A stretch of 64,000 bases of DNA from Marthasterias glacialis (lineage: Eukaryota > Echinodermata > Asteroidea > Forcipulatida > Asteriidae). Under the pieces are notes generated by a model. It saw only the letters and a list, made by a program, of their open reading frames with translations. It did not search any database and was not told the DNA's origin. The DNA is taken from NCBI GenBank assembly GCA_911728455.2, contig OU452234.1, positions 10,143,531-10,207,530 on the forward strand. Direction: 5' to 3'. Shown piece after piece: positions 43,965 to 55,900 of this stretch (positions are counted from its first letter, which is position 1; each line of letters starts with the position of its first letter). A program made the translations under genes and the position numbers.

Positions 43965-46900
43965 ATGTCTTCTCTGCAATGCACCAATCCAAGTCTCTGG
44001 ATGGGAGACGTAAGTTAAACTATCCGAAATTCTAAGGCTAGAGACTAGAGTACAAGTAGCCGAGGTAGGAATGTAGTCCGAGTTACTGGACCGACCAAAC
44101 AACGCCGTTTTAAACATTTGGACATATGTATGTACATAAATACATGCATCCCTCCGTGGTATAATATGTAACGTTAGGGCCCAAGTCCCATCAAAACTTG
44201 GTAGGCCTACTTGTGTACAAATTTCCACGTCAGATGGTGACAAAATAATCGCTCCAAAATCTATTAAACACATATATATACTTTTAACTTGAAAGTCATC
44301 TGAGGTACGTAGGAGATATTGCCGGTATTTCATGTTGCCCCCTCGCAAAGTCGCCCCCCTCAATTTCAAAGTTGCTCCCCCGACAAAGTTACCCCCCCCC
44401 CCCGGCAATGTCGCCCCCTGACAATGCCCCCCCCCCCCCCGCCGACTTTGTCGCCCCCCGATAATGTTTAACTGTTAAATACATGCACAATATTGTTTGC
44501 TATTATTTAATAGTCTGAATATTATAATAATTATATTTATTAATGACATAAACTATTTTTTTATTATGATAATTGTAAATTTTGTGACATGTGTCATTTG
44601 ATTCACTTAAGGTTCCTTTATTTTGCATTTTTTATCGAGGCTTTCGTTATATATCACTTACTTCATCCTGCAACCCAAGCTGGTTTGTATGAAATAGCTA
44701 TGAATACCAAGGCACTATATAAAGCAGACACAAACATTCTTAAATTGAATTTCTTAAAGTTAACGATATGTAGTTTTGGCGGCAGCTTTTCATGAAGGCG
44801 GATGACTCACCCCTAAATGAAAATTATACTCAGACAATATTTGGTACAACTTTCTGAGATTTCCGGTCACAGCTTAAAGCTGGGTTCATTCACATGCACA
44901 AAATTGCAAAACACTAACATTTGGATTCCATATCCGTATCCACATAAACCTGGGCTTTTTTACAAGAACCAAACAGCAATTAAGATACTCTACGTTTTCT
45001 ACGGTTAATAACGTAAAATACAAAAAGGGGCGACATTGTCAGGGGGGGCGACACCGTCGGGGGGCGACATTGCCGGGGGGGCAACATTGTCGGGGGCCAC
45101 TGTGTCAGGGGGCGACCTTGCGAGGGGGCGACATGACTGGCATCGGTAACTGAGGCGCTGTACCATGTGTACTCCTTTTATGAGATTTTGTATGATCGAT
45201 AATGTCAAAATCTAAAAAAAGGAGTACAGTGCCCCAGTTACTGGGTCTACAATAGCACTACATGTAACTAACGTTAGCACTAGCAGTGACTAGCACTAGC
45301 ACTAACAGCGAGCTTCTTGCTTTGTGCAAAGACCGAAGTCAATCTTACTTAGCATTTAAGCTGTATGAGACAGACAGTTTGCCGTGTCAAGCATCACTCA
45401 GTAAACTGGCTCTCGGACAAGGCAGTTGAATGCAACTGCATCTGTGCGAAAACGAGTCAGATTCTGATTAGCAACTTTGTTTCTTCTTCACTACATGTAC
45501 GTTAGTGCCGTTTGATAGAATAGTGTAAGTGAACGGCGTTAGCAAGACTTAGATACATTAAAAGCCTGTATTTAGTTGAAAGCCTTTAAAAGTGTCTAGA
45601 GATGATGGCGGTCCTCGAGATAGGAAGTCCTGAGTAGGCCTATTGCCAGTCTGCCAGTAGGGCCTTCGCCCTTAATCAGAATCATTTTTTAAATTCAAAG
45701 TAAGATTAACTATCAACTAATTATAAAAAAAGAAATAGTGATAGCCTGGTAGGCCTAAGGTAACACCTTGTAAAATTAACATGAAAGTTGAGGGAAGCTT
45801 GGCCTTCCATATTCCACTATCCCATGTGCCGTGTAAGGCAATAGGTCTGGTAACTTAATGCATTTAGCTCAACAGCAGTGAAGCTCTTTGAACGCAACCA
45901 AGTGTAAACTTGCACAGTGTAAGCCTTCCAAGGAATTATACATGTAGTTGGATATTGTGTTTCAAACAGGCGTTGTTTTTTTTAATGGTTTTATTACTGG
46001 TACAGTCAGTGATCTTTCACATCAAAACTGGTCATGCTTTTGGTTCGATAAAAACCATTTCCAAAACCATTCTGTCATTGTTTAGTTTAATGAAATAAGC
46101 CTTGATTGTTTCTATTTTTGTTCTTCTTCCAGCTGGATCCATTCATGGACGAGGCGGTGATCCGTAACGCATTTGCCCAGATGGGTCACACGGTGCAAAA
46201 TATTAAGTTTCTTATAGACAAGAAAACAAGGTCAGTGCAACGTCAAAGGTTTTAACTGCTGTTTATTTATTTTTTTTATTTCATTACACATCCAACAGCG
46301 CAAGCGCCAATTACAGGATGGTGATTAGGAAACGAGAAGAAATGTTCAGTTTTAGAAGTGGGAGGAAACCCCCCAAATGGGGGAAAACCCACGGAATCAG
46401 GTAGGGACTGAAAACCCATTCCACATGCCGGGCTCCGGTCCGGAATTCGAACCGGGGTCCACAGAGGTGAAGGGCGGGGAAAGAAACCACTGAGCCAACC
46501 TGAATGCCCAAACAAAGAGGAAGGTCTTGGTCCTGTTTCTTCAAGCTGTGAGCTTGGTTACATTTAATCAAAATGGTTTTCCAGCCAAGCGTAAAACATT
46601 GGTTGTGACTGTAGAACCTTTCTTTTGCAACGTCACAGCCCGAGTTTTTTGCCAACCAAGGTTGGAGAAACTTTGGGGAGCCATCAATGCAAAGCAAAAA
46701 CAGATCAGCACAGCTTGTGAAAATGTTACATACATGTAAGTATTCAAAAATAGTGTTGGATTTGTTGGAAACAAACCAACCAATAATGGGGTGCATTTTC
46801 TTTTAAAAGAAAGTTTGCAAAAATGTTGAATTTGGTCACAATGTCTGTCAGCAAGATTGAATGTTTGGCTAACATTTGGCCATCCATACCAACCAGCGCG

Positions 46901-49900
46901 GTTTGTTTATGAACAAAAGAAAGGTCTATACTTTGCCCGATATGTGGTAGAGGGAGGGCCTACCCCAAAAAAATTAAATAAATAAAAAAAAAAAAAAATT
47001 CCCATACTCTCCCCTCTTGTCATGCTTGTACAGAAGTACCCCCCTTAAACTCCTCAAAAGAATTCCAGAGATTTCCAGAACACAATGAAGACACAATAAG
47101 AGGGGGGGGGTACACCTTGCTACATGGTTGTGACAGGCTAGCTTTACAAAATTTGCTTTAATGTTTTATATAAATTTTATAATAATTGTTATTGATTTAT
47201 AAACTGCCTTGTTTTTTTTCTTTTGTAAGAGTGTCCTCAACAGACTTTATTTTAGATAATTGATCAGGCATTAGCTGGTTTAATTACATAGTGTTATTTT
47301 CTCTTTTTTATTAGTCAAATTTTCACCTGTTTATTCATTGTCTCTACAATTAGCTAAGAAATTAAAAGTGTTTTTTGTGTCGTGTTCCTTGTATCCACAC
47401 GCTGTCCAGAGTTTAAGTTTTACTATGAACTTCAAATAATCGGGAATTTCTTCAGAGTTTAAAGTTGTTTTATTTTATTTTATTTTTTTTCTCTCTCTCT
47501 CTCTCTCACTGCAGTCTACCTGCTGCTTACTGCTTTGTGGACTTTGGTGAAATCCAATTAGCTAAGAATGCATATCATGGCTGTAACGGAATAAAGATGC
47601 CAGGTGTTTTTCCAGTGGTAAGTTGCAGTTGCTAACCGCTTAACCTGTTGGCGCTAGCTGGCGTGTATCCACAAAAATATTGTCTGAGCCAGCAAACAGG
47701 CGGCGTTAAAACACACCATTGTGTAAAATTTGAAAACTAAAACAAAGGTTGCCCGGACATTCCACTGCTTAGTGTGCACAGAGCACGCACACGCCGTGTG
47801 ATGCTTCGTTTCACCCACACACAGAGTAAACATGGTCTTGATTATTTTGCCAAATTGTTTGCTATTATGTGATGGTTTTTGTGTAATTCCTGATTCCTTG
47901 ATTAAGAGACATCAAGTGCTATATAAGAACCACGTATTATGATTATTATTATTATTTTTATTACTCTCCAAGAGAAAATCATCCCATCAGGCTGGCTCGG
48001 AAAAAAATGGAAGAATTCCAGCGGCAACTTGTTAAAAAAGGAAACAAATACGTAAAGTGTGTTGTGTAATGCATGTTAAAGAACCCAGTTACACTCATCG
48101 CTAAGAGAAGGGGTTTGCCCCGGTGTTTCTGGCAGTGGCTGCCAAATGCGGCGTCAGCACCTTGTAAACCCTTATATAATGCTACATAAATGGATTTTAT
48201 AATTCAAAGCAAAAATCTTTAAAAAACTTGTCTTAAAAAAATAATAATAAACCCATTGAGTACCTTATCATTGCAGGCCTGTATGCTTTGTTTTTGAAAG
48301 GGCAAGGGCATCAAGGCATTTGCTCTATGGTAAAGGGCACCTCTATGAAGAAATTGTAAAATTCTATTTGAACATTTCAAGGGCACCAAGGTCATGACCA
48401 GGGGCAATGGAGGCAATTGCCTCCATTGCCCCTGGGAAGTATTAGGCCTGTTGTTGTTAAATACGTGCGCTTAATTACATGTATAAGACTCCGGTATTAA
48501 TATTATTATTTATTAATAATTCAACGTATGGCCTTTCCTCTTATCTTTATGACAGAAAAAGTTCAAGCTCAACTTTGCATTTTCTGGTGGCTGGGCAACA
48601 AAAGAAGGCTCTTCCCTAGCGTGAGTATGAAATCCGACTAAATTCTTCAGATAAAATATACAAATATTGACTGCTTCAAGTGCTACATGTATGTTTATAA
48701 CTATGACTCCTTCGGTGATCCCCGGCGCTTTCTATTTTCCCAAGGCGAAGCCGAGGGAAAATAGAACGCTCCGGGGATCACCTCGTCTTAACCATAGCAG
48801 GATTAAAAGCAGTTAGGCCTAATATTTGTTATATAACACCCCATACATAATGAGTGCCTAGGTACCAAGTTACTGCTGTTGCTATGGGTGTAATACATTG
48901 GTTGTTATATAACACCTAAGCAGATCCTTGTCATTTGATTGGAGGATGGTCGGTCACGTGAAACGTACCATTGCTCGCTATGTCATTCACCGTGCACTTT
49001 TCGTTCCATCCGATTTGTTCCATAGCACGCTCGCCCGCCCTCCATTGACGAAAGTGACTATTCGATCAAAAATGGCTGAAGCTTATATTGTTATCCTCCA
49101 ATCAAATGACAAAGATCTACTTGGATGTTATATAAAACAAATAATGATTGTTTTTCATTCGTGCAATAGTAAGAATATTTTCATGAGTTGAAAGATGGAA
49201 TGTTCCATTCAACTCAGCTTGGCCTCGTTGAATGGAACATTCCATCTTTCAACTCATGAAAATATTCTTACCATTGCACTCATAAACATTCATTATTTGT
49301 ATACTATGGGATGGTACATTGGTTGCTACGGTTATATTGTGTCGCATTCGCACAGCATTCTAGTAAACACAAAACATATCATGTGACGTGCTCTGAACCA
49401 ATCAAAAGGCAGAATCTTTGTAAGGGTGTTATGATAAAAAAAAAATTTCAAAGAAAATGTTTTAACAGTAATTTTTCAAAGAACAAAGAGGTCATAACAG
49501 ATCCCACAGAGAAACCATCCGGATTTGACCTTCATCGCAAACAGTGGCAAACCCTAAACAGAATTTGAACCTGCCATGCAAGGACAGCCCACCGTCTGCA
49601 TAAGTGGGGGATTACAGAGTGTCCTGCTTGTGACTGTGGATATCCAGACCAGACCATCACAAACATCGTGAATGATTGTCCACTTATAGACCATGTTACC
49701 TGTGACATCACATGTTTACAAAAGAGCCACAGAACCTGGACTTCCTGCAGGCAGGATTTGTACACGGCTCAATGGGAAAATACTTTAAATCTTTCATTTT
49801 ATGGAGATTGCACTGTCCGATTGTCATCAACTTTGGATATGAAGGAAAGGGGCACATCTCACAACTAGTTCAGCTCTCATTTTAATAGCCATTGAATTTA

Positions 49901-52900
49901 TGTGGAAATTATGATACAAAATGTAAAATTTCTCATATGTCCCATGCAGTATCTTGCCTGCCAGTAATTGCCCTGGAATGTGCAAGGTCACTCTTTTGTA
50001 AACAAGGGTCACATGGTCTATAGACGGATCCATTAAGCCCTGCCTACTAATGTTGACCAATCACAGCCTTGACAACGCCACTGAAAGTCCGCCAAAGTTC
50101 GACTCGTAAAAAATCCCATTAGAAAAGTAAACAAACTGGCGCCATTGTTCTGACATACAACAGCACACACAACTGTACTAGCTTATATTTTGTTTTACAT
50201 TTTTCGTATTTCTGGTGGTGCAAATCCCACAGCAGTGGTCCCTGTACAGTCGTGCAAAAGTGGTTTAACAGTGTTCCTGTCTGCATTGTTTGGACTCAAG
50301 GCACTGCTCAAAAGGCCACAAAACTAAATCCATACCGTTCGCAAAAACCGTATACACGTATGTATCCAATACGAGTGCGTGGCTGCAACCGAACCACCGC
50401 TGCATTCGTGGCAAGAAAGTTACACCATGTGCTGCTGCTTGGCAGTTGCTAAGGTAGGCGGGGCTTAATGGATCGGTCAATTCCCTGGGGGCATGAGAGC
50501 AATACACAAAGCAACTGAATTTGCCCCAACTTGGATTTCAAAACTAGATCCACAACATTGAGCCACACAGTGCATGCCATTCGAAAGAAGAAGAAGAAGA
50601 AGTAATTTTTCAACCGTTGCATTTCAGATCGCAAGGAGACTTTTCTATACACGTTTCCAACCTCTCTCCAGATGTCACAGATGAGCAACTTCATGACTAC
50701 TTCACTGGATCAGGGAGATTCAAATCAGTTCGAACTTCAACAGGTAAAATTTATCACTCGTTGCAGGACACAAATTTCTTTAGAAGTTATGAAATTTGTC
50801 CAATGATCCCTGGCTTATGAAGGTGTTATGCAGAAAATATTGCTAATGAAATTCTTATGCTCAGCAAAATAATAACGGGGCACCAGTCATAACACTGTGC
50901 ATGATGTGCCAATTTGGCTGGTAACCTGTTTCTGCTTTATTTTTACTTGCTAAGCAAATATTTGTGCATACAAGCTTTTACAAGAATGGGCCATCAAAAT
51001 TATGGTTACCAGTCAAAATACCATCTCAAATGTACCATCTATGAGTGTAATTCTGCTTGTTTTTTGCTGGCTTTGCAGAAATTTGTTAAGCAATGTTTTG
51101 CTGCCGGGATTCTTCCATTTTTGCCTGTCCAGCCTCACGGGATTACCTTCTCTGAATTGCCAGCATCATTTTTTCTTTGAGAGTACCGCTGGCATAAAGA
51201 ATACTTGACTTGACAAATCCAAGAGAACAAAGATTACCTTTATCACTCCGTGATTTTGTTTTCTCCTGTCGAGAAAAATGTCAAATACGTGCTCCGTGAA
51301 TTGCCAGATAGCCGGGAGCCATGGCTTTGGAACTAAATCCAGTACAAGGCTGGATCACCCTGACTTGCCTCCATTGAGCCGAAATACAATGAATGAACAT
51401 TGATGTAATCCTCTTCCTGAGACAAAAAGGCAAAGGTCTGGAATTGGGGATAACATAATAACACGTGCATAACAGCCAAAAATATGCAAAATATTCAGCC
51501 CCATCAGTCCTGCTTGTGTGAGTGAAATGAAGCGTGACACAGCGTGTGCGTGCTGTGCGCACGCTCAGCAGTGGAATGTTTGGGCATCCTTTGTTTTGGT
51601 ATTCTGATTTTCCAACGTTGCCCGTTTGCTGGCTAAAACAATACTTCTGTTGATACTTGTCAACTGGTTGAGCAATAAGCAGCTCTATGAAATTGGGCAC
51701 TGGTTGTTGTTGGATTCTCTGATAGAATGGGCTTCGCAAGACATTTCAAATTTTTTATTTCTTTTCTGTCTTTCTACCAAATGTATCACTTGTGTCTGTT
51801 CTAGAGTTTACTAAAAAGTTGTCTCTTCAATCAGTGACAATCATTATCTCTGCATTTTGTACAATCCACTAAGCAAAAGTTGTAGTCCCAGCCAATTTCC
51901 TACCTCCCCAGGTAGTACCTAACAAAGAGGACAGTACTTGTTAGGCTTAAGTAGTCCCCCCCTAAATTCCAAAGTCTACTCCAGTGGCGTGTCGTGGCCT
52001 AGCGGGTAAGAGCACCGGACTCAAGCTCTGGTGTTTCTGATCAGCAGAGTGTGGGTTCGAGTCCCGGTCGTGACACGTGTCCTTCAGCAAGACACTTAAC
52101 CATTATTGCGTCCTTTGTGTGCTTTGTAAAGAATGTAAGAGAACCCAGTGTACTTATCGCAAAGAGAAGGGGTTCGCCCTGGTGTTCCTGGTTTGATCGG
52201 CTGCAGATTGCGCCACAGCACCTTGTAAACCATTACATGATGCTACGTAAAGGAACAGGTCTCATACTTAAAAACGTATAACTCTGCATAACTTGCAGGA
52301 AAAAATACTGAGCGATTGAGACGCCCATCGGGTGTGATAAAGCGCTATAAGAACTGCATACTATTTTTATTTATAGTACAATAAATAGTAGGACAAGTTT
52401 TCACCAGCAAAATACACACAGCAAAGTAGATCAATGCACATGTTGTTACCACAAACAAAATATACATTTGTAAACTGTTACTCAAAGTTGTTTAAGTATT
52501 GTATAAATTAATATTTTGTTTGCTGTTTCAGATTTTATGCCTGTGCAAGGCTTTGGAATCTCTTACAAAACGGGTTTCACAAGAATGGTTTAATAATATT
52601 GTTCATATTGCTGCTGTTGTTATTGTTGGTTCAGGCCACATGAATCTTTCTTAAAATGTTAAAAACATTCTACACCGACATTCAACCCTAAATTTAATCT
52701 CCTTTTCCTGTTTTTATAGATCTGTGTATTGGAAAAAGATACAATTTCCATTAGTGTTTGTTTTCTATTTTCTTATTTTGTTTTGTCAGTTGTTAGGGAC
52801 GGGGCAGTTTCTCGAGGGTACGGGTTTGTGCGATTCCAGTCTGAGAGTGATGTCTTGGAAGCTATCAGATTATTCAATGGAGCAGTAGGGTTAGGGACGA

Positions 52901-55900
52901 AAGCGATCCGAGTCGGCCGAGCAACACCTTTTACACCCAGAAGGTAACAACAAAATCTTCGGTTTTTGTTTTTGAGATGCGATACATTATTTTTAATTTA
53001 TATTCTGGATTTGATTTTGCAGACCGATGATTGACAAATAGTTCTTACAAGAACCATACCTCAAGAAGATTTAGAGTTGTATAACTCTAATTCTTCTTCA
53101 ATGTTTAGTTTCTTCTGGAGACTCACATTTTGTGGCGAGTCATGGCCGAGCGATTAAGAGCACCGGACTCAAGCTTTGGTCAGCAGAGTGTGGGTTCGAG
53201 TCCCGGTCGTGACACGTGTGTCCATAAGCAAGACACTTAACCATTATTGCTTTGTCCTTCGGATGGGACGTAAATCCGTAGGTCCTGTGTGTTGTGTAAT
53301 GTATGAAAAAGAACCTATAGTAGTACACTTATCGTTAAGAGAAGTGGTTTGCCCCGGTGTTTGTGGCAGTGCTTGCAGCAGATTGCGAAGCAGCACCTTG
53401 TAAACCGTTATACACTGTATATGGGTCTCACAACTAAAAACATCGGCTCTGCTTATCCTGTTGTAAAACAGTGGCGTGTCGTGGCCGAGTGGTTAGTGCG
53501 TCGGACTCAAGCTCTGGTGGCTGAGTCATCGGAGTGTGGGTTCGAGTCCCGGTCATGACGCTTGTGTCCTTGAGCAAGACACTTAACCATAATTGCTCCG
53601 TAAAAGTTGGGGAGGTAGAGCCTTCTGCTCTACCAGCCAGGCTTCTAATAGATGATACCTAAGCCTACATCCTTACGGACTGTAAAGGGGGTTACCCTGT
53701 TTCAGCCCGAGGAGTAGGTGGCAATGGTCCCTGGAAAAAACAGTTGATTTGTAGCCCACACCTCGAGTGGCTTACTGGCCTTGTGTGTCTGGCGACTTGC
53801 ATAAAAAAAAACTTAAAAAAAACAATGAGCGCTTTGATCTGCCCCTAGGGTGTGATAAAGCGCTGCATGTATGTAAGAGCCCAGTATTTTATGCGTCCTG
53901 AGAATGCCAGGGTTGTCGAGGTGAATACGATCAGTCACAAAAAATAAAACGTCTCTTTGTCTGTGCTGCTACATGTATTCTTCTCATTAAAGCAGCCAAC
54001 CTGCCCAACAGCACCAGCAGCAGCAGCAGCAGCAGCAAATGAGCTACCCCCAACATCAGCAGTACTACCAAACACCACAGCAGCAATCAGCACACCTTTC
54101 AGCTCAGTATGATTCTGGATACGGAGCTAGTTATCACCAGTATAAAGAGTCATCTACCACTGAATCCACAAAGGTAGGAATGACGACTGTTTGTTTTTGG
54201 TTTTGGGGGGAGAGAGGGAGGGGTTCAAGTTTGAGCTGTTTTCTTTTTTACGAGATGGTTGAACCATTTGGATGTTGGAATTATTTTGTTCCTCCTCAAG
54301 CTTGCCCTCTCCACAATCATGTTGTCATTGTTCCTGTATATTTTATCTTGTGCAATGTATTTTACATTTTGTATTTTAACTGTTTGTATACTGTATGTAT
54401 TATAATAATAATAATAATGTGGTCACGGCGTACCCTAACCCCATTTGAATAACGAATTCTTTTAATCTGTTCAAATCGTTGCACACTGCTGAATTTGTTA
54501 AATATTGTGGAAACATTTAGGAGGATAGACTGTTGTCACTTTTAGGAAACATGACTTATTATTATATACATATATACAGATCCACAACAGATCTTTGTCA
54601 TCACACACAGATCCTTGTCATTTGCTTGGTGGAACACGCGTCACGTGTCATCCATTATTTTGCCAGGTATTTACTGCTGCGACATTGGACAGGCGTGCCT
54701 GTCCAATATGGATAATTATTGAACACTTTGCATCGTACTTCCAAAAATAATCGTTCCCCGCTCTCTCTCTCGTCCAAACGAGGCAAGGTCCTGTCATGGC
54801 TGACAAGGATGGTGTCTACATAGTGTTGTCCACGTTGTTTTTTAAAAATGTTCAAAATGTGGGATGGACGCGGATTTTGTGTTTATTGTAAAAAAAAAAA
54901 AACAATTGACAAGGATCTCCAATGTATATATGTGTGGGTTATATAAAACAAATATTGAATGCATTTCTTTTGTGTATTTTCGCAGAATACAATTACTCGG
55001 CTTCACCTCGTTAAATGGAACAGTCCAGATTTCACCGTGTACAATTTGTTGTGTTGCTTATAATGACATTGATATGCTTTTTGTCACCATTGTTGTTGTT
55101 TTTTTTTTGTTTTTTTTTAGTTTCTGACATAAAACGCTTTCCGGTCAAGCTTTCACTGAACAATAATAGACCCCTTCCATATGATGGCACAAGCTCAAAC
55201 AGCGCCCTCACTGAGGTCAAAGGAAGACATATCATTGGCTTAGAGTTTGCGTGACGCATAGGCACATGCGTGTTTCCATCTTTTGACCTTAGAGATGGCA
55301 ACCTATGCAAGAGATCTATTCAACGCGTTTGTACTTTTTAACGCCTTCAAAAGGCTATGAATGAGTATCAGCATTCTGAAATGAAAGCAATGAACCTTGG
55401 CCATCTTTATTCATTTTCGTTTCAAGGTGGTGAAGGAATCTGGCGATGCCCCAGCCAGCACAACAGATGAAGACGAAGATGATCCATTAGTGGGTATGTA
55501 TGTTAGCCATTGTGATGTAAAGTGCATTGGGACTCTGTGTGTTATGCGCTATATAAGCATGGTGTATTATTATTATTACTATTATGTCTAACTTCATTCA
55601 TATATCCCATTGCCATGGTTTTGTCATTTGTCAGAATATCATTGATAGAGTTATCTTGTTGGTTTTTTTTTTTTAATTTGTGCATTGAGTTTTATTTTTA
55701 AAGGTAGAATACAGGATTTGGTATTCATCAAAACAGATTTGTATTCGTACCAATCTGAAAGCTTACTGATTATAAAGTGCATACCAGTACCAATCTTTCA
55801 TAGAAATATTTCTGCCTGAAATACTGTCAAAGTGGAGAAAATAGAATTTGAAGATCTTGATTTTCATTTCAGTTGTAACATCAAAATTAAAGACAATATG

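Noticed and set aside
43935-44408. 157-codon minus-strand frame
   Set aside because: Overlaps TRNAU1AP exon 1 antisense and a C-rich minisatellite; an artefact of composition.
46311-46796. 161-codon minus-strand frame
   Set aside because: It runs through a SINE copy and has no family features.
51281-51739. 152-codon minus-strand frame
   Set aside because: It lies in repeat-rich intron 5 of TRNAU1AP with no splice sites or recognisable motif.
53472-53560. tRNA-Leu gene
   Set aside because: The cloverleaf is imperfect and the head is joined to a repeated body with several copies in the window; SINE family 1.
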